Below are positions 1-8,016 of a DNA stretch of 64,000 bases, piece after piece (within the stretch, counting starts at the first letter, position 1; each line of letters opens with the position of its first letter). A program made the position numbers and the translations under genes. This stretch comes from Thermincola carboxydiphila (GTDB lineage: Bacteria > Bacillota > Thermincolia > Thermincolales > UBA2595). The DNA is taken from the NCBI GenBank assembly GCA_016841725.1, contig JAENYP010000005.1, positions 59,493 to 123,492 of the forward strand. The letters run 5' to 3'. Under the pieces are notes generated by a model. The model did no database searches and had not been told where the DNA came from. It saw only the letters and a program-made list of their open reading frames with translations.

Positions 1-62
1 TTTATCTCTTTATCTCTTTATCTCTTTATCTCTTTATCTCTTTATCTCTTTATCTCTTTATC
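1..62. repeat. Tandem octamer repeat TTTATCTC
   Basis: Seven exact copies of the 8-base unit TTTATCTC run from the window edge, followed by degenerate T-rich copies to about 120. On the minus strand this is a GAGATAAA array lying between the T-box terminator and the presumed pheS gene outside the window. No coding potential is seen. Confidence 0.85.
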
Positions 63-148
63 TTTATTTTTTCATCTCTTTATCTTTTGTTTATCTCTCT
101 CTTTTGTTTATTCCGCTCTTTTTATTTATTAATATTTTTATGTATGTG

Positions 149-405
149 CTTAGGAAATGACCGTAGAATGTGGTGAGGTGCTGCACAAGATTTTCCTTGC
201 AGCGCCACTGTGAGAAATGTTGCCGCCGTTCCGCTAAGCGAAGTACGGGACGCGGGCCATGGACGGCCCGCGCCGCCACTGAGGCAGGAGCCGAATTGGC
301 GGTGTTCCCGTGCTTCGCCAGGAACAAGGCTACTTTTCTCCAGCGGCGCTGCGGAAAATCGGTGCAGCAGCTCACCACATTCGCTCACGGTCATTTCCGG
401 AAGCC
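149..405. repeat. Palindromic interspersed repeat, copy A
   Basis: The outer arms are inverted: the left arm carries GGAAATGACCG and TGGTGAGGTGCTGCACAAG, the right arm carries GCAGCAGCTCACCACATTCG and CGGTCATTTCC. The centre (about 210-330) is unlike the other copies and contains GC-rich sequence. The same arms recur at 5599, 7378, 8677 and, as a half copy, 36950. This copy lies between the T-box terminator and the window edge, so it would sit in the leader of the downstream gene. Open frames through it are palindrome artefacts. Confidence 0.8.
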
Positions 406-427
406 TCCACCTAAATAAAAATCTAAA

Positions 428-722
428 AATAAAAAAGCCTTCACCCGGTAAGGGACGAAAGCTTGTATTCCGCGGTACCACCCTTTTAAGTTAAGATAAC
501 CCACTCATCTGCCAGGCGCATTTTTTGCTGCCTGCCTCCCTGTAACGGCGGAGAACTCCGGCCAGACCTACTATTGCCCGGACCGCTTGATACCGGAAAC
601 AAATTCAGCCCGCTGCTTCCGGGTGAACTTCACCTGATTTTTCCAATAAGGGCTTCCAGTCTGCGGCCCTTAATCCCTGATGGAAAAATGTCCAGATTAC
701 TTCTCCCGTTCATCACATTTGG
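428..722 (-). promoter_or_regulatory. T-box riboswitch leader, Phe-specific (UUC)
   Basis: The minus strand shows the T-box antiterminator core GGGTGGTACCGCGGAAT (about 468-484) and, upstream, a stem I with an AGTA-type segment (about 690-705). The specifier region reads GGTGAAG-TTC-ACC, placing UUC (Phe) at complement 625-627. A terminator follows. T-boxes bind uncharged tRNA and then allow read-through into aminoacyl-tRNA synthetase genes. A TrmH gene next to pheS is a common Firmicute arrangement, so the target is inferred to be pheST left of position 1. The gene itself is not visible. Confidence 0.9.
431..464 (-). terminator. T-box intrinsic terminator
   Basis: On the minus strand AAGCTTTCGTCCC pairs with GGGTGAAGGCTT and is followed by a run of T. 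It overlaps the usual T-box antitermination switch just downstream of the GGTACCGCGG core. Confidence 0.85.
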
Positions 723-753
723 GTAGCCTGTGAAATTGTATACTGATGTCCTG

Positions 754-867
754 TCAGTGGACAGCCAGTCTCTTACACTGCCCCACCAGCCTCCGGTAAT
801 TGATATAAGCGGTTACAGAACCGGTGGATTCGAATATCCTCCAAAAAAATTCGGCGGGTGACAACAT
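754..867 (-). CDS. Small YqzL-like protein (37 aa)
   Basis: A 37-codon frame starts with ATG at 867, ten bases after AAAGG, and ends at TGA 754-756. The peptide begins MLSPAEFFWRIFESTGSV and continues with TAYINYRRL, resembling the short Firmicute YqzL family (a W-x-x-F-x-x-T-G-S/N core followed by a Y-rich helix). The family's role is unknown. It lies between a good promoter (915-943) and the T-box, so its transcript would run into the T-box leader. The family call rests on motif memory only; a chance frame cannot be excluded, but the motif match is specific. Confidence 0.6.
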   Translation of the reverse strand: MLSPAEFFWRIFESTGSVTAYINYRRLVGQCKRLAVH

Positions 868-914
868 GAGACCACTACCTTTCACATCTCTTTTTTGGGG
901 ACCTTTCGAAAACG

Positions 915-943
915 ATTATAACATAACCTATCGTTATTTACAA
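915..943 (-). promoter_or_regulatory. Promoter for yqzL-like gene / T-box leader
   Basis: On the minus strand TTGTAA (938-943) is separated by exactly 17 bases from TATAAT (915-920). It lies just after the stop of the TrmH gene and points into the YqzL-like frame and T-box leader. Confidence 0.65.
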
Positions 944-950
944 GTTAGAC

Positions 951-1778
951 TTACATACTGCCGCGCCGGCAGCAGGCTTCATATAATGTGATTCCGGCGG
1001 CAACCGCCACATTTAGGGATTCCGCCCTGCCAGGCATGGGTATTTTTACCAGAATGTCGGCCGCCTCACAAAATTCAGGGGCCACCCCCCGGGCCTCACT
1101 TCCGAAAACAACCGCCAACGGCCATGCCAGCCTCGCTTCGGGAAGCGATATGGCATTATCACCTGGGGATGTTGCTGCCACAGTTATGCCCCTTTCCTTT
1201 AACAGTACCAGCAATTCGCCAGGCTCTGCATCACGGACAACCGGGAGGTGAAAAACCGAGCCCATGGTGGCCCGCAGGACTTTTCCATTATATATATCGA
1301 CACAGCCGCCGGTTGTGACCACAGCATCAGCTCCAAAGGCATCTGCCGCCCTGATTATTGTCCCGACATTGCCAGGGTCCTGGACCCCGTCAATTATCAC
1401 CAGCAGCGCCCGGAGCCCTGTCTGCAGCGCGGCCAGAGACGCCAGGCCCGCTTCCGGCATACCGGCCAGGCCAATTAACCCCGGCGGAGTCTCTGTCTCA
1501 CTCATGTATTCCATGATATCATTACTGACTACAATTACTTCGGAATGCAGGTCAGGACGGTTCACCAGTTCCGTCACAGCCCGCTGTTCCAGGGCATGCT
1601 GGGAAACTATGATTTTTTCAGGAGAGACACCTGAGGAAAGAGCCTCATTGACTATCTTATGCCCCTCAATGACAAAAACCCCTTCCGCCTCCCTGGCACG
1701 CCTGCTGCCCAGCCCCCTGACGAGCTTCACCAGGCTGTTCTGCCTGCTGGTAATCACCGGACCCCTATTCACGTTCAA
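951..1778 (-). CDS. TrmH/SpoU-family RNA 2'-O-methyltransferase
   Basis: This 275-residue protein methylates RNA ribose with S-adenosylmethionine. The N-terminal part (about 1-95) is the substrate-binding region typical of RlmB/TrmH-like enzymes. The SPOUT knot motifs are plain: DGVQDPGNVGTIIRAA (near 130), VVFGSEARGV (near 225) and IPMPGRAESLNVAVAAGI (near 247). The start is GTG at 1778, eight bases after AGGAG. It overlaps the 3' end of ktrA by 14 bases, so the two are co-transcribed. It is probably an rRNA methylase of the YsgA type that precedes pheST in many Firmicutes; the exact RNA target cannot be told from sequence. Confidence 0.92.
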   Translation of the reverse strand: MNVNRGPVITSRQNSLVKLVRGLGSRRAREAEGVFVIEGHKIVNEALSSGVSPEKIIVSQHALEQRAVTELVNRPDLHSEVIVVSNDIMEYMSETETPPGLIGLAGMPEAGLASLAALQTGLRALLVIIDGVQDPGNVGTIIRAADAFGADAVVTTGGCVDIYNGKVLRATMGSVFHLPVVRDAEPGELLVLLKERGITVAATSPGDNAISLPEARLAWPLAVVFGSEARGVAPEFCEAADILVKIPMPGRAESLNVAVAAGITLYEACCRRGSM

Positions 1779-2412
1779 TTCTCCTCAGGTTGTCATTGTC
1801 CCCGATAGCTACCAGGATATCATTTTCCCTGATGGGGTCTTCGGGTGACGGGGATACGATAATCTCCCCACCTCTTTTGATCGCCATGATGGTTATTTTA
1901 TATTTGGCCCTTAGTGCAGACTCCTTCAGGGTTTTGCCGACAAGGTTATCAGGGGCAACAACCTCAAGAATACTGTGATCAGGAGAAAGTTCTATGTGGT
2001 CCAGCACATTGGAAGATACCAGGGAATGAGCCAGCCGTGCCCCCATATCCCGCTCCGGGAAAACGACCTTGTCAGCCCCTACCTTGGCCAGGACTTTGCC
2101 GTGCAGTTCTGTCTGTGCTTTGGTAACAACACACTTAACCCCCAGTTCCTTCAGGAGAACAGTGACCAGGATGCTTGCCTGCATATCCTGGCCGATGGCG
2201 ACAATAACCACATCAAAATTCCTGATGCCCAGGGCCTTCAGGGCCTGTTCATCTTTGGCATCAGCCTGGATGGCATGGGTAACATCATTAATAACTTCCT
2301 GGATTCTCTCCTGGTCATCATCAATGACCAGTACTTCATATCCCATTGTATTCAGTGTTTTGGCAACTCCGGTACCAAACCGGCCAAGTCCGATTACCGC
2401 AAACTGTTTCAT
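1765..2412 (-). CDS. ktrA: KtrA/TrkA-type potassium channel regulatory subunit
   Basis: About 215 residues. An N-terminal RCK domain has a Rossmann nucleotide site, GLGRFGTGVAKTL, with acidic residues VIDDD at the end of strand 2. A C-terminal RCK_C domain covers about 135-215. It forms a cytoplasmic ring that gates the membrane subunit KtrB in response to ATP/ADP or NAD(H) and, in Firmicutes, c-di-AMP. The start was moved to ATG 2412 because GGGAGG lies ten bases upstream; the longer frame starts inside that site. The neighbouring ktrB lies 43 bases upstream in the same direction. Confidence 0.92.
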   Translation of the reverse strand: MKQFAVIGLGRFGTGVAKTLNTMGYEVLVIDDDQERIQEVINDVTHAIQADAKDEQALKALGIRNFDVVIVAIGQDMQASILVTVLLKELGVKCVVTKAQTELHGKVLAKVGADKVVFPERDMGARLAHSLVSSNVLDHIELSPDHSILEVVAPDNLVGKTLKESALRAKYKITIMAIKRGGEIIVSPSPEDPIRENDILVAIGDNDNLRRIERE

Positions 2413-2454
2413 AAAATATACCTCCCGTCCCACAATAAGTTTCCGGTTAGCAGG

Positions 2455-3804
2455 TTAACCTACCATTATTTTTTCCTCAGCAAGGTGATACAGGGCCTTC
2501 TGCCTTCTCTGGGCGAGCGCAAAAGCTATCGTCAGCGGCCCCAGCCTTCCCGCATACATAGTAAGGATTATTACTGATTTCCCCAGGACGGTAAGCTTTG
2601 CTGTAAGACCCATACTAAGCCCCACAGTGCCGAAAGCGGAAACTGCCTCAAACAGCACTGCCAGGAAATCGGCCTGTTCCGTTATGGTCAAAATCATTGT
2701 AATCAAAATGACAAAAACAATCGAAGCAGCTACAATTGTCAGGGAACGGTGCACAATATCTCTGGGAAGCCTGCGGCCAAACATCTCCACATCCTCTTTG
2801 CCCCTGATCATTGCGATTACAGCCATAACAAGGGCTGCAAAGGTGGATGTCTTCACCCCTCCGCCGGTAGACCCCGGTGATGCCCCGATAAACATAAAGA
2901 TTATGATCAGAAACTGGGTAGCATGCCTTAAGCCGGCAATATCCAGGGTATTAAAACCCGCCGTCCGGGGTGTCATACCCTGAAACCATGATGCCATAAG
3001 TTTTGTCTGCAGCGGCAGACCCTTCATGGTTGCCGCATTGTTGAACTCCAGCAGAAAAACCGCTGCCATTCCGGCAGCCAGCAGTATCGCTGTTGTACTG
3101 ATAACAATCTTGGTATGCAGGGAAAAAACCCGCCATTTTCTTTTGCTTAAAATGTCTACAGCTACACTGAAACCCAGTCCGCCCAGGATAACCAAAACCG
3201 AGATTACCAGGTTTACCGGAATGTCTGAGGCATAACCTGTCAGGCTCCTAAAATCGCCCAACAGGTCAAAACCGGCATTATTGAAGGCCGATACCGAGTG
3301 AAACAGCCCGTAATACATTCCCCGCGCCAGCCCGAACTCTCCGGCAAACCTGAAGCCAAGGATCAGGGCAGCTATCCCCTCAATCAAAAAGGTAATTGCC
3401 AGGACGGCCTTGGCCAGCCTGACAACCCCTTCTATAGACATCTTATTATAGGCTTCCTTCATAATCAGCCTTTCCCGGAGACTGATTTTCTTACCCAGCA
3501 GCAGGGCAAAGAGGGTGCCCATAGTCATAAAACCCAAGCCGCCGATCTGAATCAACAGAAGGATGACGATCTGGCCAAAAGTGGAATAATATGTTCCCGT
3601 GTCCACCACAACCAGCCCGGTAACACAAACAGCGGAAGTGGCGGTAAATAATGCGTCAATAAAGTTAGTCGGCTCCCCGGCAGCGCTGGACAGCGGCAGT
3701 GACAGTAAAACAGCGCCAAACAGAATCAAGCCGGCAAACCCTGTTACAAGTATCTGTGACGGGGTAAACCGGTTAAATATGCTGCCGTGTATTTTTGCTT
3801 TCAT
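2455..3804 (-). CDS. ktrB: KtrB/TrkH-type potassium transporter
   Basis: About 449 residues with repeated membrane segments in the four-fold M1-P-M2 arrangement. Selectivity-filter-like stretches are visible: ATSAVCVTGL near 70, NNAGFDLLG in the second repeat, SPGSTGGGVK in the third and SAFGTVGLS in the last. It mediates Na+- or H+-coupled K+ uptake with KtrA encoded directly downstream. ATG 3804 was chosen over 3849 because GGAGG lies nine bases before it. The KtrA-KtrB-TrmH order suggests one transcript. Confidence 0.93.
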   Translation of the reverse strand: MKAKIHGSIFNRFTPSQILVTGFAGLILFGAVLLSLPLSSAAGEPTNFIDALFTATSAVCVTGLVVVDTGTYYSTFGQIVILLLIQIGGLGFMTMGTLFALLLGKKISLRERLIMKEAYNKMSIEGVVRLAKAVLAITFLIEGIAALILGFRFAGEFGLARGMYYGLFHSVSAFNNAGFDLLGDFRSLTGYASDIPVNLVISVLVILGGLGFSVAVDILSKRKWRVFSLHTKIVISTTAILLAAGMAAVFLLEFNNAATMKGLPLQTKLMASWFQGMTPRTAGFNTLDIAGLRHATQFLIIIFMFIGASPGSTGGGVKTSTFAALVMAVIAMIRGKEDVEMFGRRLPRDIVHRSLTIVAASIVFVILITMILTITEQADFLAVLFEAVSAFGTVGLSMGLTAKLTVLGKSVIILTMYAGRLGPLTIAFALAQRRQKALYHLAEEKIMVG

Positions 3805-3911
3805 TGCCTTTTTGCCTCCAAGTAACCCTTTTGTTTCCGTCAAAATCATTAATTCCCATTATAGAACTAATTCATTCTTTTGGCAAACCCTATTTACACG
3901 TTTACCAGGTC

Positions 3912-5516
3912 TTATTTGGAGAAAACAGACCACTTCTTCTTATTCTCCAGCGGAGGCAGAACAGGTTCCAGCATTTTCGTGTAAAATCCTTCTGTTTCCG
4001 GGGTCAATTTGAAGGGGGCTGGGGCAAAAGGTATTGGCAGACAGGTATGGGGAATCTCTTTATTTATCTTGTGGAAAAGATACATTTCGGGGGTCCTGAA
4101 GGCAAACCGCCAGCTCCCGGCTGCCGGTTCCCGGAGGTATGGGGCCAGGTCCTTCAACTGCCAGACGGCTGCCCCGGCTGCCAGTATCGTCAGGTCAGCC
4201 CTGACCATTTCATCATACCTTGGCGTTTTCTCAAAAATGCCTTTGGCCCCGGTCCTGCAGACCACTCCCAGGTCCAGCACCAGGTAATGATACCCGGCCC
4301 TGATCACCTTAATCAGCATATCATTGCTGCCCGCCGGGCCCTGACTGTAAAAGTCCACCCCGCTGTGCCGGAACGACCCTTCCAGCAGCCCTGCTTCCGG
4401 GTATTCCTCCTGAATTGTATAATAAACGGGGTTTTCATTCAGCTCCAGTAAAGCTGTCTTAAAACCCTTCCCGGCAAGAAAAGCTGCTGCCGCAATCGCA
4501 GTATGGGTACAGCCTGTTCCCCTGGAAGCGCCGCCAACCGCAATAACCACTGTCCCGATTAATCCTCTCCCGGGATTAATCCCTTCCCTCCATACACTCG
4601 GCCGTTCTTTCCGGAGACTATCCCGTTCTTTCCGGAAACTATCCCGGTCCCTGCGCAGCAGGCTGCCGGCAACCGTTCCGATTATGGTTTTCAATGTACT
4701 GCCGCTCCTGCCTCCGGGTTCAATGGACTCTAATGTCTCTAAAGCGTTTAATGCCTCCAGCGCTTCTGCCGCACCCTGGTAACGTTTTCCCGGGTCTGCC
4801 TGCACACACCGGGAAATAAAATGCTCCAATCCCTCAGAAATAACCGGGTTCAGCTGCCGCACCGGGACCATCTCAAACGGCGGCTGCCCTGGATTCGCCC
4901 CGGTAACCACGTGATAAAGGGTGGCTCCCAGCCCGTAGATATCAGTCCTCTCATCAGACTGGCCGTCAACGGAAAACTGTTCCGGTGCCGCATACCCCCG
5001 TGTCCCGATAAAGGTGGTATCACTTGAACCGCCCCGCTTAAATTCCCGGGCGATGCCGAAATCAATCAGCCTGACCTGGTTCTCCCTGTCTATTATTATG
5101 TTGCCTGGCTTCATATCCCTGTAGATAATCGGGTTAGGCTCCAGACCGTGGAGATATATCAATATCTCACACAACTGTTTTGCCCAGTGAATAGCATTAT
5201 CCTCAGTGCACATTTCCCTGGTCCCGATTACTTCCTTCAGGCCGATGCCTTCGAAATAGTCTTCTATTATATAAAGGAAATTCCCGCTGCGGAAAATATC
5301 AATAATTCTCGGCAGACTGCTGTGATTCAGCTTTTTCAGAATCTCCGGCTCAGCCAGGAAATTAACCCGGAATTCCTGGGCTGTTTCTATCTCCTTAACC
5401 GCCCACCGGTTGCCCACCTTAAGGTTCTCGGCAAGGTAAACATGGCCCCATCCCCCCTGACCCAGCAGCCTGATGATACGGTATTTCCCTTCCAGCACAT
5501 CCCCGGCATTAAGCAT
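3912..5516 (-). CDS. Ser/Thr protein kinase fused to degenerate ParA/MinD-like domain
   Basis: 534 residues. The N-terminal Hanks-type kinase (about 10-265) has the glycine loop GQGGWGHVYLAE, lysine in WAVKEIE, the catalytic loop YRDMKPGNIII (Y replaces the H of HRD), DFG in IDFGIAREF and APEQFS. After a basic, repetitive linker (RKERDSLRKER) comes a second domain (about 320-490) that looks like a CpaE/MinD P-loop protein: GGASRGTGCTHTAIAAA, ALLELNENP, LVLDLGV. Its Walker A lacks the essential lysine, so nucleotide binding is doubtful. No extracytoplasmic sensor is present. It lies downstream of an FHA protein and the Tad pilus genes, so phospho-signalling to that system is inferred. GTP/ATP use by the second domain is unlikely but untested. 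Confidence 0.9.
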   Translation of the reverse strand: MLNAGDVLEGKYRIIRLLGQGGWGHVYLAENLKVGNRWAVKEIETAQEFRVNFLAEPEILKKLNHSSLPRIIDIFRSGNFLYIIEDYFEGIGLKEVIGTREMCTEDNAIHWAKQLCEILIYLHGLEPNPIIYRDMKPGNIIIDRENQVRLIDFGIAREFKRGGSSDTTFIGTRGYAAPEQFSVDGQSDERTDIYGLGATLYHVVTGANPGQPPFEMVPVRQLNPVISEGLEHFISRCVQADPGKRYQGAAEALEALNALETLESIEPGGRSGSTLKTIIGTVAGSLLRRDRDSFRKERDSLRKERPSVWREGINPGRGLIGTVVIAVGGASRGTGCTHTAIAAAAFLAGKGFKTALLELNENPVYYTIQEEYPEAGLLEGSFRHSGVDFYSQGPAGSNDMLIKVIRAGYHYLVLDLGVVCRTGAKGIFEKTPRYDEMVRADLTILAAGAAVWQLKDLAPYLREPAAGSWRFAFRTPEMYLFHKINKEIPHTCLPIPFAPAPFKLTPETEGFYTKMLEPVLPPLENKKKWSVFSK

Positions 5517-5598
5517 ACTACACCTCCCAAATCTTTTTTCTGTTTATGCATTTTTGTTTTCCCTTCGTTAATATCGTAAATTGTTTTCCCTTTGATTT

Positions 5599-5781
5599 TG
5601 GCTCTGGAAATAAGGCGGGATGTGGTGAGGTGTTGTATAAGGTTTTCCTGGCACCGCTGCCGTTATGAGTCTTGCTGCAAATCACCGGCAACAAGGCAGG
5701 TAGGCAGCAGCATAGACCCATAGGCAGCGGTGCGGAAAACCGTTACAATACCTCACCTTATCTCAGCCTTAATCCGGAGCC
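5599..5781. repeat. Palindromic interspersed repeat, copy B
   Basis: Left arm GGCTCTGGAAATAAGGCGGG then TGTGGTGAGGTGTTGTATAA; right arm AATACCTCACCTTATC then AATCCGGAGCC. The internal segment GGCAGCAGCATAGACCCATA is shared with copy D. On the minus strand the element starts immediately after the TAG stop of the FHA gene (TAG-GCTCCGG), and fills the gap before the kinase gene. Confidence 0.85.
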
Positions 5782-7325
5782 TACTTAACCCGAAAACAAT
5801 ATTCCACGTTCGCAAAAGCGACCCTGTCATTATGCTTCAACTCATACTGCTGGCTGCTCAGAATCCTGGTATTATTTATTAAGGTGCCGTTTTTGGAATC
5901 CATGTCCAGGATGTAATAGACATTATCAACGGCTTTTATCCTGGCATGGGCCCTTCCGATGCTCCTGTCCCTGATGGCATAATCACAGGCGCCCTCATTC
6001 CTTCCTATGATAAACTCAGGTTTGTCGATTACTATTGTCTCATCCCCGTTAACAGCCATCAAAAACGGATAATCCACTCCTCCCAGCAGCACTGTTTCTT
6101 CTGTCAGCATAGCTTCATCTGACACGGCTCCTGCATTCGGCACATTTACTGCATCCGGCAAATCTGATGGAACAGGCATATTTGCTATATCCGGCACCTT
6201 TGAAGAAACAGGCACATTATATGCATCCAGTTTCTCTTTAGGTTCAGACTGGTTGATCTCGGCCACAAATCTCTGCAGACCGGCATGACGGCTGACGGTT
6301 TCCTCTTCCGGCGGCCTTCCGGACTTCTTCCCGGAACTGACCAGCCAGACCACTGCCCCGCCTGCTACCAGGAGCGCTATTGCCCCTGCAGGCAGATATC
6401 CGGCCAACTGTGAATCAGCCAGAATATCACCAAAGCTTCCTATGCTGTTATAAATATTGGATAATATGGCCCCGGTAACAGCAATCACAGCCAGCGCCGC
6501 CAGGGCTATTGTCCTGGTATTTTTCCCTGCTCCCGTAACAGTGGTATCCAAAGGCTGCAGCTCACAGGAAACCCCTGCTGCGGCAGCCTTATCCGTATTC
6601 ACTAAGCCGGGCGGCACGTTAATCCCGGTCGAACCCGTCTCACCGCTTATACATGCTGCACCGATTTCCTGATTCGCCATGCTGCAATCATCCACATCAA
6701 TAGTTTTCAAGCGCCTGCAAAATTCACCGGGGTTAAAAGCGCCACTGCCAAAAAGCTTCAGCAGCTTCTGGACAAAATTGTCTGCAGTATCTATATTGGC
6801 GCTGCAGATCAGGGTATTGACCACCATCGTTTTAAAGGACTGGCCTGTGTCCTGCTGAATTCCGGCCGGAATGTATATCAGAAAAACGTCTTTGGTTACC
6901 GGATTCAGGTAAATAAAGTCCTCATTAAATACAAAAGAGCTGCTGTCCAGATAGTACCTGCAGCCATCAGATAGAACCGAAACCATACCCTCCAGCAGCC
7001 GGATAAATTCAATCTTACTGATGCACTGCCTCTTCAGGTGATTTCTCAGGCTTACCAGTCCGGTCAGGTCATAATAAATTTCCAGCTCGGCATTCTTTTC
7101 CCTTATCTGAATCTGCACAATACCGGGAATATTATTGTTTGCCAGCATTTCCACCTGAAAACCCAGAATATCTCCGCTTTCAAGCCCATCTTTGCTGAGA
7201 ACGAGAAAATTTTTCCCTGAATCGACCCTGCACTCCGTCTTAAATCCCCACAGAACACCTGTCACTTTCACATCAACCTCCCGGTAATATATAAGTCTCT
7301 CGGTTAAACCTCTCACAAGTTTCAT
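5781..7325 (-). CDS. DUF6382-like/FHA-domain membrane protein
   Basis: About 514 residues. The N-terminal 180 residues (VKVTGVLWGF, LEIYYDLTGLVSLRNHL) look like the DUF6382 domain often fused to FHA in Clostridia. Two hydrophobic segments follow (near 280-300 and 325-345), then a linker rich in V/P/D/N repeats (SSKVPDIANMPVPSDLPDAV), then a C-terminal FHA domain: FIIGRNEGACDYAI, RSIGRAHARI, DMDSKNGTLIN with the conserved G-R, S/H and N residues that bind phosphothreonine. It is the likely partner or substrate of the kinase encoded next. ATG 7325 (GGAG ten bases upstream) was chosen; the longer open frame to 7472 runs through repeat copy C and is not a real N-terminus. Confidence 0.85.
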   Translation of the reverse strand: MKLVRGLTERLIYYREVDVKVTGVLWGFKTECRVDSGKNFLVLSKDGLESGDILGFQVEMLANNNIPGIVQIQIREKNAELEIYYDLTGLVSLRNHLKRQCISKIEFIRLLEGMVSVLSDGCRYYLDSSSFVFNEDFIYLNPVTKDVFLIYIPAGIQQDTGQSFKTMVVNTLICSANIDTADNFVQKLLKLFGSGAFNPGEFCRRLKTIDVDDCSMANQEIGAACISGETGSTGINVPPGLVNTDKAAAAGVSCELQPLDTTVTGAGKNTRTIALAALAVIAVTGAILSNIYNSIGSFGDILADSQLAGYLPAGAIALLVAGGAVVWLVSSGKKSGRPPEEETVSRHAGLQRFVAEINQSEPKEKLDAYNVPVSSKVPDIANMPVPSDLPDAVNVPNAGAVSDEAMLTEETVLLGGVDYPFLMAVNGDETIVIDKPEFIIGRNEGACDYAIRDRSIGRAHARIKAVDNVYYILDMDSKNGTLINNTRILSSQQYELKHNDRVAFANVEYCFRVK

Positions 7326-7377
7326 CCTATTCATGCTCCAGGGCTTGCTTAATGGGTTTTGTTTGCATCTTATCTTT

Positions 7378-7493
7378 GGCTCAGGAAATGACCGTGAAAT
7401 ATGGTGAGGTGTTGTACAAGATTTCTCCGGCAGTACTGCGGAAAACCGGTACAATAGCTCACCATATTTCAATTCCGGTCATTTCCTAAAGCC
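7378..7493. repeat. Palindromic interspersed repeat, copy C (compact, near-perfect)
   Basis: The most compact copy, about 116 bases. GGCTCAGGAAATGACCG and ATATGGTGAGGTGTTGTAC on the left pair with GTACAATAGCTCACCATAT and CCGGTCATTTCCTAAAGCC on the right around a short centre containing CAGTACTG. On the minus strand the prepilin peptidase stop codon TAG lies inside its first bases (GGCTT-TAG-GAAATGACC). As RNA it would fold into one long hairpin. Confidence 0.9.
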
Positions 7494-8016
7494 AAACATA
7501 CACTATAACCCAGTTAACAATCGTCCCTGGAACAATGGCTAATGTAAAAATAAACTTGGAATCTTTGTCCCCCTTCATACTGTAGGGGAAAAGCCTCCCT
7601 GTCAGGAGTATGGTTTTGGCATAGCCATAAAGTTTCCACATCCTGTCCCGAAACTGTCCCCTCCGGATTAACAGCCAGCACGCTATGACACCTCCAATAT
7701 ATACGGAGAAAAGAAAACAGTACACCACAAAGGGAAGGCCCATAATCGCCCCTATAGCGGCAAAGAGCTTGATATCTCCGGCGCCCATAACATTTATGTA
7801 GTAAAGGATAAACAGCGCCAGTACCGGAAGAAGCCAGCCTTTCACAGCCAGCAGCGCTCCCGGAGCGCCGCGCTCCGCAAAATTAACCAGGAGACCGGCA
7901 GCGGCTGCCGGAAAGGTAACAGCGTTTTTTATCCGGCAGTACCTGATATCAAAAAACAGCGCTGCTGCCAGGGTAACGGCCAATATCAGGGTCTTTGCCG
8001 CAAACAAACCGGTCAT
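7486..8016 (-). CDS. tadV: Prepilin peptidase, TadV/CpaA type
   Basis: 176 residues with about six hydrophobic segments. The two active-site aspartates of type IV prepilin peptidases are visible: LFFDIRYCRIKN (near 22) and the GxGD-type motif MGAGDIKLFAA (near 90). It lacks the N-terminal methylase domain, as usual for Tad systems. It would cleave the Flp-like pilin and TadE-like pseudopilins encoded upstream. Start ATG 8016 overlaps the TGA of the preceding tadE (ATGA). The stop lies at the edge of repeat copy C. Confidence 0.92.
   Translation of the reverse strand: MTGLFAAKTLILAVTLAAALFFDIRYCRIKNAVTFPAAAAGLLVNFAERGAPGALLAVKGWLLPVLALFILYYINVMGAGDIKLFAAIGAIMGLPFVVYCFLFSVYIGGVIACWLLIRRGQFRDRMWKLYGYAKTILLTGRLFPYSMKGDKDSKFIFTLAIVPGTIVNWVIVYVWL

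Noticed and set aside
122-494. Open frames on both strands around repeat copy A
   Set aside because: They run through the inverted arms and into the T-box antiterminator; the peptides mirror the palindrome and have no ribosome site.
3795-4451. 218-codon plus-strand frame
   Set aside because: It is antisense to the kinase gene; no motif or start site.
7326-7472. 49-residue N-terminal extension of the FHA protein
   Set aside because: It is translated repeat copy C. The conserved protein begins after GGAG at ATG 7325.
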